A stretch of DNA of 64,000 bases, from assembly GCA_964571595.1 (NCBI GenBank), contig CAZNCJ010000002.1:1-64000 (forward strand), written 5' to 3'. A program made the translations under genes and the position numbers. Position 1 is the first letter of the stretch. The number at the start of each line of letters is the position of its first letter. This document shows, piece by piece, positions 41,769 to 49,361 of the stretch. The notes under the pieces were generated by a model. It saw only the letters and a list, made by a program, of their open reading frames with translations. It was not told the DNA's origin and made no database searches. Origin of the DNA: CALCKU01 sp964571595. GTDB lineage: Bacteria; Pseudomonadota; Alphaproteobacteria; Caulobacterales; Maricaulaceae.

Positions 41769-41818
41769 CCTCATACGGAAGCCTCATACTGGTGGGGCTT
41801 CACACATGAGCCTCATAT
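41769..41818 (-). repeat. TATGAGG repeats at the end of the EamA gene
   Basis: On the minus strand TATGAGG occurs three times between 41818 and 41769, with a fourth degenerate copy (TATGAGCTC) near 41760. Two copies are followed by GCT(T)C. The first copy includes the TGA stop of the EamA gene (41813-41815). Spacing is irregular. Confidence 0.5.
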
Positions 41819-42697
41819 TGGGGCTTCGCTTTGAGGCGGTGGTTTATCGCGCGCGCCTAAAGCTTGATAAGTGACCCCGATCAGGACAATCGCGCCGCCA
41901 ATAAGCGTTGTCAGACTCGGGACCTCTTTGACAAATATCCACACCCAAATCGGGCTTAGGACAACTTCAAGCAAAGCCAGTATTGAGACTTGCGCGGCAG
42001 GTACATGTTGTGCGCCCGTCATCACAAGCACTGTTCCTAAGCCGACTTGGAAAATCCCTAATCCCAGACAAATTAACAAATCTTTCTGGGTCAGAATAAA
42101 ACTCTCCATTAAGGGGAGCATTAAAATAAGGGTCATTACGGCATTTAGCGTGCAGATCAGGATGATATTGGCGGTGGGCAATGTGCGTATGGTGACAATC
42201 GCACCTGCATAACAAATCGCCATCATACAGGCGAGCACCATGCCAAAAACGCCTTCGCCGTTTATATTCGTGCCAAAAATAACGCATACACCGATTAAGG
42301 CTATGAGCATGGCAAGTCCTGTGCGCTTATCGATTTTTTCTTTCAGAAACAGCCATGCCAAGACGGCGGCAAATAAAGGTGTCAGCGAGATGAAAAAGAC
42401 GGCATTGGCAATGAGCGTATATTGAAATGACATGATGAGTAAAAAACCCGACATTGTCATGGCAAAGGCGGCCAACCACCCACGCCAGCTCAAACCCCTA
42501 AATGCAGCCTTGTAAGAATTTTTGCTTGTTATCAGAAAAATAAAGGTAAAAAAGATGGCTTGCGAGACAGCGCGGTAAAAGGCGATTTGAGGCCCGGTGG
42601 CCCCGTCCAGATTTCTGTCCCCTATGCCGAGAAGGGATAACATTACCCCGCCCAGTATTACCATAAAAACGGAGCGGCTATAATTTGACTGTGCCAC
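41813..42697 (-). CDS. EamA/DMT-family transporter
   Basis: The 294-residue membrane protein has about ten helices in two EamA halves (about 10-140 and 150-280), with FFISLTPLFAAVLAWLFLKEKI closing the first. It is likely an inner-membrane exporter of small metabolites; the substrate is unknown. It is not a close copy of the EamA protein at 540-1436. Its stop lies within a TATGAGG repeat. Confidence 0.88.
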   Translation of the reverse strand: MAQSNYSRSVFMVILGGVMLSLLGIGDRNLDGATGPQIAFYRAVSQAIFFTFIFLITSKNSYKAAFRGLSWRGWLAAFAMTMSGFLLIMSFQYTLIANAVFFISLTPLFAAVLAWLFLKEKIDKRTGLAMLIALIGVCVIFGTNINGEGVFGMVLACMMAICYAGAIVTIRTLPTANIILICTLNAVMTLILMLPLMESFILTQKDLLICLGLGIFQVGLGTVLVMTGAQHVPAAQVSILALLEVVLSPIWVWIFVKEVPSLTTLIGGAIVLIGVTYQALGARDKPPPQSEAPI

Positions 42698-42773
42698 GCG
42701 TAATACCCTTATCTATTTCGCTATGAACGCCACATTTTGCGGTCTTTGACAAGAGGAATTTAAAAAAGGGAAG

Positions 42774-42807
42774 GACAGCAGGACCAAGAGGGGAAGATCC
42801 TGCTGTC
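42774..42807. repeat. Perfect 10-bp hairpin upstream of the EamA gene
   Basis: GACAGCAGGA (42774-42783) pairs with TCCTGCTGTC (42798-42807) with a 14-base purine-rich loop. It lies in the 256-bp gap between the EamA and SDR genes, which holds no credible coding frame. It may end the SDR transcript or lie in the EamA leader. Confidence 0.4.
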
Positions 42808-42906
42808 GGGAATACAGAAAAAGGGGGAAACTGCATTCGTGTGTCTCGCTTCCGCGTCGACATCTGCATAAGAACCCAATGCGGGCGATTGTACAATAAA
42901 ACTGTT

Positions 42907-42943
42907 TGTGAACACTGCGTGATGAAATGAACTTGTGTTCACA
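42907..42943 (-). terminator. Hairpin downstream of the SDR gene
   Basis: TGTGAACAC (42907-42915) and GTGTTCACA (42935-42943) form a perfect 9-bp stem with a 19-base loop, 10 bp after the SDR stop on the minus strand, with TTTT a few bases further on that strand. A weak terminator is the simplest reading. Confidence 0.4.
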
Positions 42944-42953
42944 TTCTCATTTC

Positions 42954-43787
42954 TTAGCGCATATCTTTGGCGTAGAAATCAATGAGTTTTGTATAAGCCC
43001 GCGGGAACAGACGCTGGGCTAAGGACATGATTTTTGCATCAGTGCCTACCACGATACGCTTATTGCCTTTGGCGGCTCCGGTTAAAATAATTTCGGCGGC
43101 TTTCTTTGGGGAGGTGAGGGCTTTTTTATCAAATTCGGCATCAAGTTCTTGGCGAGATTTATCCGGTTGATTATTGTGATCCAGCTCTGCATTGCGCGCA
43201 ATATTAGTGGCAACCCCGCCCGGATGTACGCAGCAAACCGAGACACCTGTGCCTTGCAATTCTTGACTGAGAGCTTCTGAGAAACCTCTTACGGCAAATT
43301 TGGAGGCGCAATATTGTGTTTGTCCGGGAAAGCCTATCAGGCCAAAAACACTGGAGATATTCACAAGTGTCCCGCGGGTTTTAAGAAGTCCGTCAATAAA
43401 GGCTTTGCTCATACGCACCACGCCCCAATAATTTATATCAATAACTTTTTCCATAGAGCTAAGCGGTGTATGAATAAAATCTCCGACACGCGCGACCCCG
43501 GCCACATTGAAAACATAATCCGGCGCGCCAAGGCTGGCTTTGACCTTCTGGGCATAGCTTGCAATGTCCTCGCCTTGGGAAATGTCCAATTGGTCTATCA
43601 TGATACGATTAGATGTTTGTAGATCGGCCAGTTTTACCGTTTCTGCCAGCCCTTCCTCATTTATATCGCTAAGGGCGAGAACTGCCCCCGATTTTGCCAA
43701 TTCCAAAGTCAGGGCGCGCCCAATACCGGAAGCCGCGCCTGTAATCACACAAATCTTACCCTTAAAGGCTTTTGTAAAATCTACCAT
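42954..43787 (-). CDS. Short-chain dehydrogenase/reductase
   Basis: The 277-residue SDR has the cofactor loop TGAASGIG (16-23), NVAG (94-97), catalytic S145 or S146, Y159 and K163 (YCASK), and PGG after the catalytic region. D41 at the end of the second strand favours NAD. The C-terminal part (about 190-277), with ALTSPKKAAEIILTGAAKG and a basic helix, resembles SDRs acting on lipids or acetoin-like substrates, but the substrate cannot be fixed. It follows the DNA glycosylase gene by 10 bp. Confidence 0.9.
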   Translation of the reverse strand: MVDFTKAFKGKICVITGAASGIGRALTLELAKSGAVLALSDINEEGLAETVKLADLQTSNRIMIDQLDISQGEDIASYAQKVKASLGAPDYVFNVAGVARVGDFIHTPLSSMEKVIDINYWGVVRMSKAFIDGLLKTRGTLVNISSVFGLIGFPGQTQYCASKFAVRGFSEALSQELQGTGVSVCCVHPGGVATNIARNAELDHNNQPDKSRQELDAEFDKKALTSPKKAAEIILTGAAKGNKRIVVGTDAKIMSLAQRLFPRAYTKLIDFYAKDMR

Positions 43788-43797
43788 GTGGTCCTAA

Positions 43798-44469
43798 CTA
43801 GCCATCTATTGACATGGCCAATATGCGACTGAGTGTTGTAAAGTCATGTCCCGTCTCGTCATGCCAGCTATTAAAGGCGTTTTGTACTGCCAGCTTGGCA
43901 CGTTTTGACGTGGCGGGTTTGTCAATAATGTCGGCGTGAATAAGGGCTGCTGTCACATCTTTGGAGAGGATAAAACTGGGCACACCTGAAAAGCGCAAGG
44001 CATAACAGGCCGTATTAGGGCCAAGATGTGAGCCGTTTTTCTGCAAATATTCCAACAGGCCTATGAAATTTTCTCGCGGCCAGTAGCGGATGAATTTATC
44101 GGCACTGCCTGCTTCTTCCGACATTTTTTGGATCATGGCCGCATTGGGCGCAACGGTTTTGATTTTTACGGGATTGCGCACGATTCGCTTATCTGTGGTC
44201 AGTTTTTCCATATCGTCAAGATCAATACGGGCGCAACGCGCTATATTAAATTTCCAGAAAACCTCTTCAAATCCGGCCCATTTCGCTTCTATGACCTTCC
44301 AGCTAAATCCGGCCTGAAATACACGTTTGGTAAATTCTGCCAACCATCTTTCATCGGATTTTGGCGCGCTATCATGCTGCATTTGCCCGGAAGAAATTTT
44401 GGACATGAGCATGTCTTCGCCGCCGTGGCGATACGCAGCGCGGTGTAAAACTGTCCTAAATGTCTCCAA
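43798..44469 (-). CDS. DNA-3-methyladenine glycosylase I family protein
   Basis: The 223-residue product matches Tag-like base-excision enzymes: DERWLAEFTKRVFQAGFSWKVIEAKWAGFEEVFWKF, given here in part as the FQAGFSWKVIEAKW core, then a helix-rich fold and GPNTACYALRFSG. These remove alkylated purines from DNA. The best N-terminus starts at a TTG (44469), since FRTVLHRAAYRHGGED aligns with the family; an ATG at 44412 is the alternative. The zinc-binding residues of classical Tag are not clear. Confidence 0.85.
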   Translation of the reverse strand: METFRTVLHRAAYRHGGEDMLMSKISSGQMQHDSAPKSDERWLAEFTKRVFQAGFSWKVIEAKWAGFEEVFWKFNIARCARIDLDDMEKLTTDKRIVRNPVKIKTVAPNAAMIQKMSEEAGSADKFIRYWPRENFIGLLEYLQKNGSHLGPNTACYALRFSGVPSFILSKDVTAALIHADIIDKPATSKRAKLAVQNAFNSWHDETGHDFTTLSRILAMSIDG

Positions 44470-44507
44470 ATGGTTTCTCCCGCATAAGCATCCATACTCT
44501 TATAGAT

Positions 44508-45095
44508 CTAATCTTGGAGCAGCTTTTCGACCAAATCAAGGGCTTGGGGGCTATCCCAATCGGCTTCACCGGGCAAACGGGCAATTTCTCTACCGGATTT
44601 ATTGTAAAAAACACTTAGGGGCAGTCCGGGGACTTCAAGCCGCGTGGGCAAGTCAAAGCTCGCATCATGAAAAGCTGTGAGATTATCAATGTCATGTTTT
44701 TTAAACCAGTTCGCCGCATCTTGGGCTGTCCAGTCAAGGCTGATAGTGACGACTTGAAAATCCTGACCGCCCTTGAGCTTTTGTAATTCTGATAAGGTGG
44801 GCATTTCCGCCAGACAAGGCGCGCACCATGTCGCCCAGACATTAAGTAATATGACTTGTCCCTTATAATCGGATAGTTTCATCTCTTGGCCATCATCGGT
44901 TTGAAAGCTCAATTGGGGCTGCGCTGGCGGTTTTTGTAAAATCGTCAAACGCTTTAAACTCTGTTTAGCAAATTGATCTAAACCCGTTTTAGGGCTTTCA
45001 CAGGCTTGAAAAAGGACTATTAAGACGGCCATTAGGCCGATAAGGCACATCAAACGAATGGCGTTTGATAATGTAAAGAAAGACGCTTTGGACAT
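44508..45095 (-). CDS. TlpA family thioredoxin-like protein
   Basis: The 195-residue product has an N-terminal hydrophobic stretch (about 14-31) ending LFQAC (C32), which may be a lipobox or a simple membrane anchor. A periplasmic thioredoxin fold follows with WATWCAPC (C91, C94) and a cis-Pro loop in EVPGLPLSVFY. TlpA-type proteins reduce disulfides, often for cytochrome or copper-centre assembly. The gene is divergent from argH and the two ATGs overlap; an internal ATG (codon 16) would relieve this. Confidence 0.9.
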   Translation of the reverse strand: MSKASFFTLSNAIRLMCLIGLMAVLIVLFQACESPKTGLDQFAKQSLKRLTILQKPPAQPQLSFQTDDGQEMKLSDYKGQVILLNVWATWCAPCLAEMPTLSELQKLKGGQDFQVVTISLDWTAQDAANWFKKHDIDNLTAFHDASFDLPTRLEVPGLPLSVFYNKSGREIARLPGEADWDSPQALDLVEKLLQD

Positions 45096-46539
45096 GGCAA
45101 ATACTCATAAGGCAAAATCGGGTTCTCGCAAAGCTCGGAAACCTCGTGCGACAAAAAGCGGCCAAAAAATGTGGGGTGGGCGCTTTAGCCGCTCACCAGA
45201 TGCCCTCATGCAGGCCATTAATGTCTCCATAGATTTTGACAAGCGTTTGGCTGATCAAGATATTCGCGGCTCTTTGGCCCATTCTGCCATGCTGGCGGAA
45301 AAGGGGATTATCACCAAAAAGGATATGCGCGCCATCCATAAAGGCCTCAAGGCAATAGCAAAGGAAATTAAAGCTGGCACATTTCCCTGGTCGCGCGAGC
45401 TCGAAGATATCCATCTGAATATCGAGGCCCGCTTGCGTGAAAATATTGGCGATGCGGCGGCGCGCTTGCATACGGGACGCTCACGTAATGATCAGGTCGC
45501 GACTGATTTTCGTCTCTGGTTGCGGGACTATCTGGACCAGTTCGACGTGCAGCTAGAAAGCCTTATGAAGGCTTTGCTAAAACAAGCCGCCAAGCATAGC
45601 GAGACGATTATGCCGGGCTTTACCCATCTCCAAAATGCGCAGCCTGTCACTTTTGGACATCATATGCTGGCCTATCTGGAAATGTTTTCCCGCGACCGGT
45701 CGCGTTTTCGCGACGCGCGCGCCCGCATGAATGAAAGCCCGCTCGGCGCGGCCGCCCTTGCAGGGACGCCTTATCCGATTGACCGTAAGATGACAGCCAA
45801 AGCGCTTGAGTTTTCACGTCCTATGGCCAATTCATTAGATGCGGTTTCAGCGCGGGACTTCGCGCTTGAGGCTCTATCCTGCGCCAGCATATGCGCGACC
45901 CATCTCTCCCGCCTATCTGAGGAGATCGTGATTTGGACATCCGCCCAGTTTCAATTTGTCAGCCTCAGTGATGCTTTCACGACGGGCAGTTCGATCATGC
46001 CGCAAAAACGCAATCCCGACGCCGCAGAACTTGTGCGCGCCAAGGTTGGCCGTATTAGCGGTGCGCTCACCAGTCTTACCATTGTCATGAAAGGCCTGCC
46101 TTTAGCTTATTCCAAAGACATGCAGGAAGACAAGGAACCTGTTTTTGATGCTTTTGAGGCGCTTGATGTCGGCCTTGCGGCTATGACAGGCATGGTGGCG
46201 GATATGACGCCGAATAAAGACCGCCTGCTTGAAGCGGCGGGGGCAGCTTATTCCACCGCCACGGATTTGGCCGATTGGCTTGTGCGCAAATTAAATATGC
46301 CGTTTCGCGACGCCCATCATGTGACGGGGACAATTGTAGCTTTGGCAGAGAAAAAAGGTCTTATGTTGGCCGAGCTTGCGCTTGCTGACATGCAGTCTGT
46401 CGAGCCTAAAATCACCAAAGATGTTTATTCCGTTCTGACACCATTGGCTTCGGCCAAGTCCCGTATAAGTTACGGCGGTACCGCCCCGCGCGAAGTCAAG
46501 AAGCAGGTTAAACGCTGGCAGAAAAGTCTGGGTGTTTAA
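45094..46539 (+). CDS. argH: Argininosuccinate lyase
   Basis: The product has 481 residues from the ATG at 45094, the last step of arginine synthesis (argininosuccinate to arginine and fumarate). The N-terminus has KMWGGRFSRSPDALMQAIN after a basic 24-residue leader. Superfamily motifs are GRSRNDQVATDFRLW, GFTHLQNAQPVTFGHH and the signature GSSIMPQKRNPDAAE. It forms a cytosolic tetramer. A longer frame from 45058 would run into the tlpA start and is unlikely. The 3' end lies in a three-copy tandem repeat. Confidence 0.95.
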   Translation: MANTHKAKSGSRKARKPRATKSGQKMWGGRFSRSPDALMQAINVSIDFDKRLADQDIRGSLAHSAMLAEKGIITKKDMRAIHKGLKAIAKEIKAGTFPWSRELEDIHLNIEARLRENIGDAAARLHTGRSRNDQVATDFRLWLRDYLDQFDVQLESLMKALLKQAAKHSETIMPGFTHLQNAQPVTFGHHMLAYLEMFSRDRSRFRDARARMNESPLGAAALAGTPYPIDRKMTAKALEFSRPMANSLDAVSARDFALEALSCASICATHLSRLSEEIVIWTSAQFQFVSLSDAFTTGSSIMPQKRNPDAAELVRAKVGRISGALTSLTIVMKGLPLAYSKDMQEDKEPVFDAFEALDVGLAAMTGMVADMTPNKDRLLEAAGAAYSTATDLADWLVRKLNMPFRDAHHVTGTIVALAEKKGLMLAELALADMQSVEPKITKDVYSVLTPLASAKSRISYGGTAPREVKKQVKRWQKSLGV

Positions 46540-46571
46540 AAGTTCTGGGTGTTTAAAAAGTCTGGGTGTTT
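46522..46571 (+). repeat. Three tandem copies of a 16-17 bp unit at the argH stop
   Basis: AAAAGTCTGGGTGTTT at 46522-46537 is repeated at 46538-46554 (one extra T) and 46555-46571 (one extra A). Copy 1 encodes the ArgH C-terminus KSLGV, with its TAA straddling copies 1 and 2. The end of the third copy provides the stop of the convergent DUF1289 gene. Confidence 0.9.
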
Positions 46572-46761
46572 AAGACGAAGATAAAGTTTTTAGGCGATCC
46601 GCTAACTCTGTCATAATGAAAGCACGCTTGGCGTCTGAAAAACGTGTCCACATGGCAATTTCTTCGCGGGAGCGCCCACAGCCTTTGCATAAGGCACTTG
46701 CCAAATCCATTTCACATATAAGTTTACAAGGTGAACTGATTGTTGGCGTTTGCGAGAGCAT
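46570..46761 (-). CDS. DUF1289 domain protein
   Basis: The 63-residue product matches DUF1289: SPCKLICEMDLASALCKGC, GRSREEIAMWTRFSD and a final helix. Four cysteines (C12, C16, C25 and C28) are placed as in the family and may hold a metal or cluster. The function is not known. It is convergent with argH, its stop lying in the tandem repeat there, and 11 bp after the secreted orphan's stop region. Confidence 0.85.
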   Translation of the reverse strand: MLSQTPTISSPCKLICEMDLASALCKGCGRSREEIAMWTRFSDAKRAFIMTELADRLKTLSSS

Positions 46762-46772
46762 GCGGGTGTTTT

Positions 46773-47681
46773 TTATCCCGCCTCAGGGGCGTGTTGCGCA
46801 ATAGCCTGAACAGGTTTTTGCGGCCCGCGCGGCTTACCTATGCCGAAACGCTTCATTGTTTTAATGCTCGGCACAGGTGAGAGCTTATAACCCCCGCCTT
46901 TAATTTCAATCCGGTCAACTTTTTGCGCAATCAAATCTTTAGCCGAGAAGACATGGCCTTGATTGTAAAAATCGGTATGGATATCAAAAGCCGTGTCACC
47001 AATATAGGCCGTAACAAGCGAAGGCGTGCTTGTGTCCTCATATTTTATATGCAGGTAATCCGTATCCGGCATGAAGGCGCGTAAGGCCCCCGGTACCATT
47101 TTTTTATATTGGGTTTTGCCGTCTTTTATACCGCGCTTTAGCTCAGCAATATCATGATGGCCGGACTTGTTTTTAAAATACGGTGTGAGGCCCATCTCGA
47201 AATAGAGGCTCTCATCATCCTCAGAAAGTCCGATACGGGCTTTATCGTCAATACAAATATCTGATTTAGCGGAGGACAGCTCGATCTTTTCGACAAAATC
47301 AGGCACGCTGCCGTCAGGTAGAATTGTGAAATCTACCGTGCCCAGCGGGGCTGCGATGAGCTCAGCATCAGTTTTGACAAATTTAGTGTTAGGCGGTGTT
47401 TTGAGGTAATACCGATCTGGTAGATTACCGCCGTCATAAATCAAAAAGCGCGGAGACACGACAATCTCTACCACGTCTTTATCCTCGGGATTAATTGTGG
47501 CCAATTGCGCCATTGTTTTCACAGCATGTTTTGCTGGAAAGCAATAGGTCTCGCCGCGCACACCGTCTTGACGCTCAAAATCATTAGCGTAGCTGGGGAG
47601 GGCTTGACCGGCAGTTAGAATAATCAGGCTTGTAAATATGGGGCGTAATTTAAGCATGGAGGCATTTTTCATAGCTTGCAT
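46773..47681 (-). CDS. Exported protein of unknown function
   Basis: The 302-residue product has a signal peptide (cleavage near YA-ND at about 33) and a soluble beta-rich body with no membrane helix. Visible pieces are RGETYCFPAKHAV, VVEIVVSPRFLIYDGG, FTILPDGSVPDF and SSAKSDICIDDKARIGL. C-terminal residues after 280 are Pro/Gln-rich. No domain was recognised. A weak ribosome site (GGAAAA) stands before the first ATG; starts at codons 4 and 9 are possible. Confidence 0.7.
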   Translation of the reverse strand: MQAMKNASMLKLRPIFTSLIILTAGQALPSYANDFERQDGVRGETYCFPAKHAVKTMAQLATINPEDKDVVEIVVSPRFLIYDGGNLPDRYYLKTPPNTKFVKTDAELIAAPLGTVDFTILPDGSVPDFVEKIELSSAKSDICIDDKARIGLSEDDESLYFEMGLTPYFKNKSGHHDIAELKRGIKDGKTQYKKMVPGALRAFMPDTDYLHIKYEDTSTPSLVTAYIGDTAFDIHTDFYNQGHVFSAKDLIAQKVDRIEIKGGGYKLSPVPSIKTMKRFGIGKPRGPQKPVQAIAQHAPEAG

Positions 47682-47827
47682 AATTTTTCCAATGACAATT
47701 CAGTCATAATTCAGTGTTTTTACACATTGGGGTCTTATCAGTTAAGTCTTAATCAGGCTTGAATGTATTCAGACTCGACCAATCGGGATTAACGCAGTAC
47801 AAGGCTGTAACGATTTGGAGTAATATT

Positions 47828-47977
47828 ATGAGCCGCAAACCCTATATATCTATACGCGTTATATCGAGTTTGATCTTGGGTGCGAGTTTTCTTAGTGCGT
47901 GCGGGATTAAGGGCGAGCTTAAACGCCCGGAACCGATCTTTGATAAATCGGCGAATATAACGGCTCCGAACCAATAA
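47828..47977 (+). CDS. lptM: LptM-type small lipoprotein
   Basis: The product has 49 residues from the ATG at 47828. A signal ends SFLSAC with lipidated C25, followed by GIKGELKRPEP, the CGxKGxL pattern of LptM/YifL. In E. coli LptM binds the LptDE translocon and helps LptD fold in the outer membrane. Placement directly before lysA is the usual context. An ORF that starts upstream at 47759 is unlikely, since it would bury the signal. Confidence 0.85.
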   Translation: MSRKPYISIRVISSLILGASFLSACGIKGELKRPEPIFDKSANITAPNQ

Positions 47978-48046
47978 TTATAAGCTGAATTGATAAATTT
48001 TCCGGATGAACTTTGTGTTTGCCGTGAAATCTTTTAAGGCAAAATC

Positions 48047-49312
48047 ATGCGACATTTTGAATATAGAGACGGTGAAATATACGCCGAAGATGTGCCTTTA
48101 CGCAAAATTGCACAAGAGATAGGAACGCCCTGCTATATCTACTCCACGGCGACATTTAAACGCCATTATGAAGTGTTCTCAAACAGTTTTTCAGATGTGA
48201 AATCATTGGTCGCTTACTCGGTGAAGGCCAATTCAAACATTGCCGTTTTGGCGACATTGGCCAAGCTGGGTGCGGGCGCGGATGTCGTTAGCGGGGGAGA
48301 GCTGGCGCGGGCTTTGATTGCAGGTATTCCGGCCCGTAAAATTGTCTTTTCCGGCGTCGGTAAAACCCGTCAGGAAATGAGCGAGGCGCTGAGCGCGGGT
48401 ATTCGCGTATTTAATGTTGAAAGCCTGCCGGAGCTATATGTGCTTAATCAACAGGCCCTCGATATGGGTCTTGTCGCCCCGATTGCCTTTCGCGTGAACC
48501 CGGATGTCACAGCAGGCGGACACGAAAAAATTTCGACAGGGAAAAAAGAAAATAAGTTCGGTATAGCTTGGTCAAAAGCCGAGGCGGCTTATGCAGAAGC
48601 CGCCAAATTAGAGGGTATTAAAATTGTCGGTGTCGATGTGCATATCGGCAGCCAGATTGCGAGCTTGGAGCCCTTTGAGCGCGCCATTGCAAAAGTTGGC
48701 GGCCTGATAGAAAGGCTGCGTAAGGCTGGTCATAAGATTGTCAGCTTTGATGTTGGTGGCGGGCTGGGTATTCCGTATGGCAATAACACCCCCGCCCCGC
48801 CGACCCCGTCTGATTACGGGGCTATGGTCAAGCGCCTGACGCGGGATATGGATATCGAATTGATCTTTGAACCGGGTCGGATGATTTCGGGTAATTCAGG
48901 GGTTCTGCTTTCTAAGGTCGTATATGTTAAAACAGGTGAAGACCGTAAATTTTTAATCGTAGACTCAGCGATGAATGATTTGATCCGTCCCGCCCTTTAT
49001 GATGCCTATCACGAAATTGAACCGGTCAAAGCACCGGGCGGAGATTATAAAGAAGAGATATATGATGTTGTCGGGCCGATATGTGAAAGCGGGGACACAT
49101 TTACGAAATCTCGCGCTTTGCCGGAAATGCGCGCGGGCGATCTGATTGTCATGCATTCGGCAGGGGCTTACGGCGCGGCGCAATCCAGCCAGTATAATAC
49201 GCGTCCGCTTGTGCCAGAAGTCTTGGTTAAAGGGAACAGATATGAGGTCATTCGCGCAAGACCGTCAATTGAAGATATGCTAAAAATGGAGAAACTGCCG
49301 GACTGGCTGTAA
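48047..49312 (+). CDS. lysA: Diaminopimelate decarboxylase
   Basis: This 421-residue PLP enzyme makes lysine from meso-diaminopimelate. K60 in AYSVKANSN is the PLP lysine. Fold-III marks HIGSQI, DVGGGLGIPY and CESGDTF are all present, with the second-subunit Cys in GPICESGD. dapD and dapE of the same pathway are at 60416-62451. LptM precedes it and the TIGR02302 gene follows. Confidence 0.96.
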   Translation: MRHFEYRDGEIYAEDVPLRKIAQEIGTPCYIYSTATFKRHYEVFSNSFSDVKSLVAYSVKANSNIAVLATLAKLGAGADVVSGGELARALIAGIPARKIVFSGVGKTRQEMSEALSAGIRVFNVESLPELYVLNQQALDMGLVAPIAFRVNPDVTAGGHEKISTGKKENKFGIAWSKAEAAYAEAAKLEGIKIVGVDVHIGSQIASLEPFERAIAKVGGLIERLRKAGHKIVSFDVGGGLGIPYGNNTPAPPTPSDYGAMVKRLTRDMDIELIFEPGRMISGNSGVLLSKVVYVKTGEDRKFLIVDSAMNDLIRPALYDAYHEIEPVKAPGGDYKEEIYDVVGPICESGDTFTKSRALPEMRAGDLIVMHSAGAYGAAQSSQYNTRPLVPEVLVKGNRYEVIRARPSIEDMLKMEKLPDWL

Positions 49313-49361
49313 ATTTCTCAAAATTAACGAGATTTTCCAAAAATCTGGCGTATAAAGACCT

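Noticed and set aside
42678..42942. Two minus-strand frames of 60-72 codons in the gap upstream of EamA
   Set aside because: No ribosome site, odd composition, and they overlap hairpins; not credible genes.
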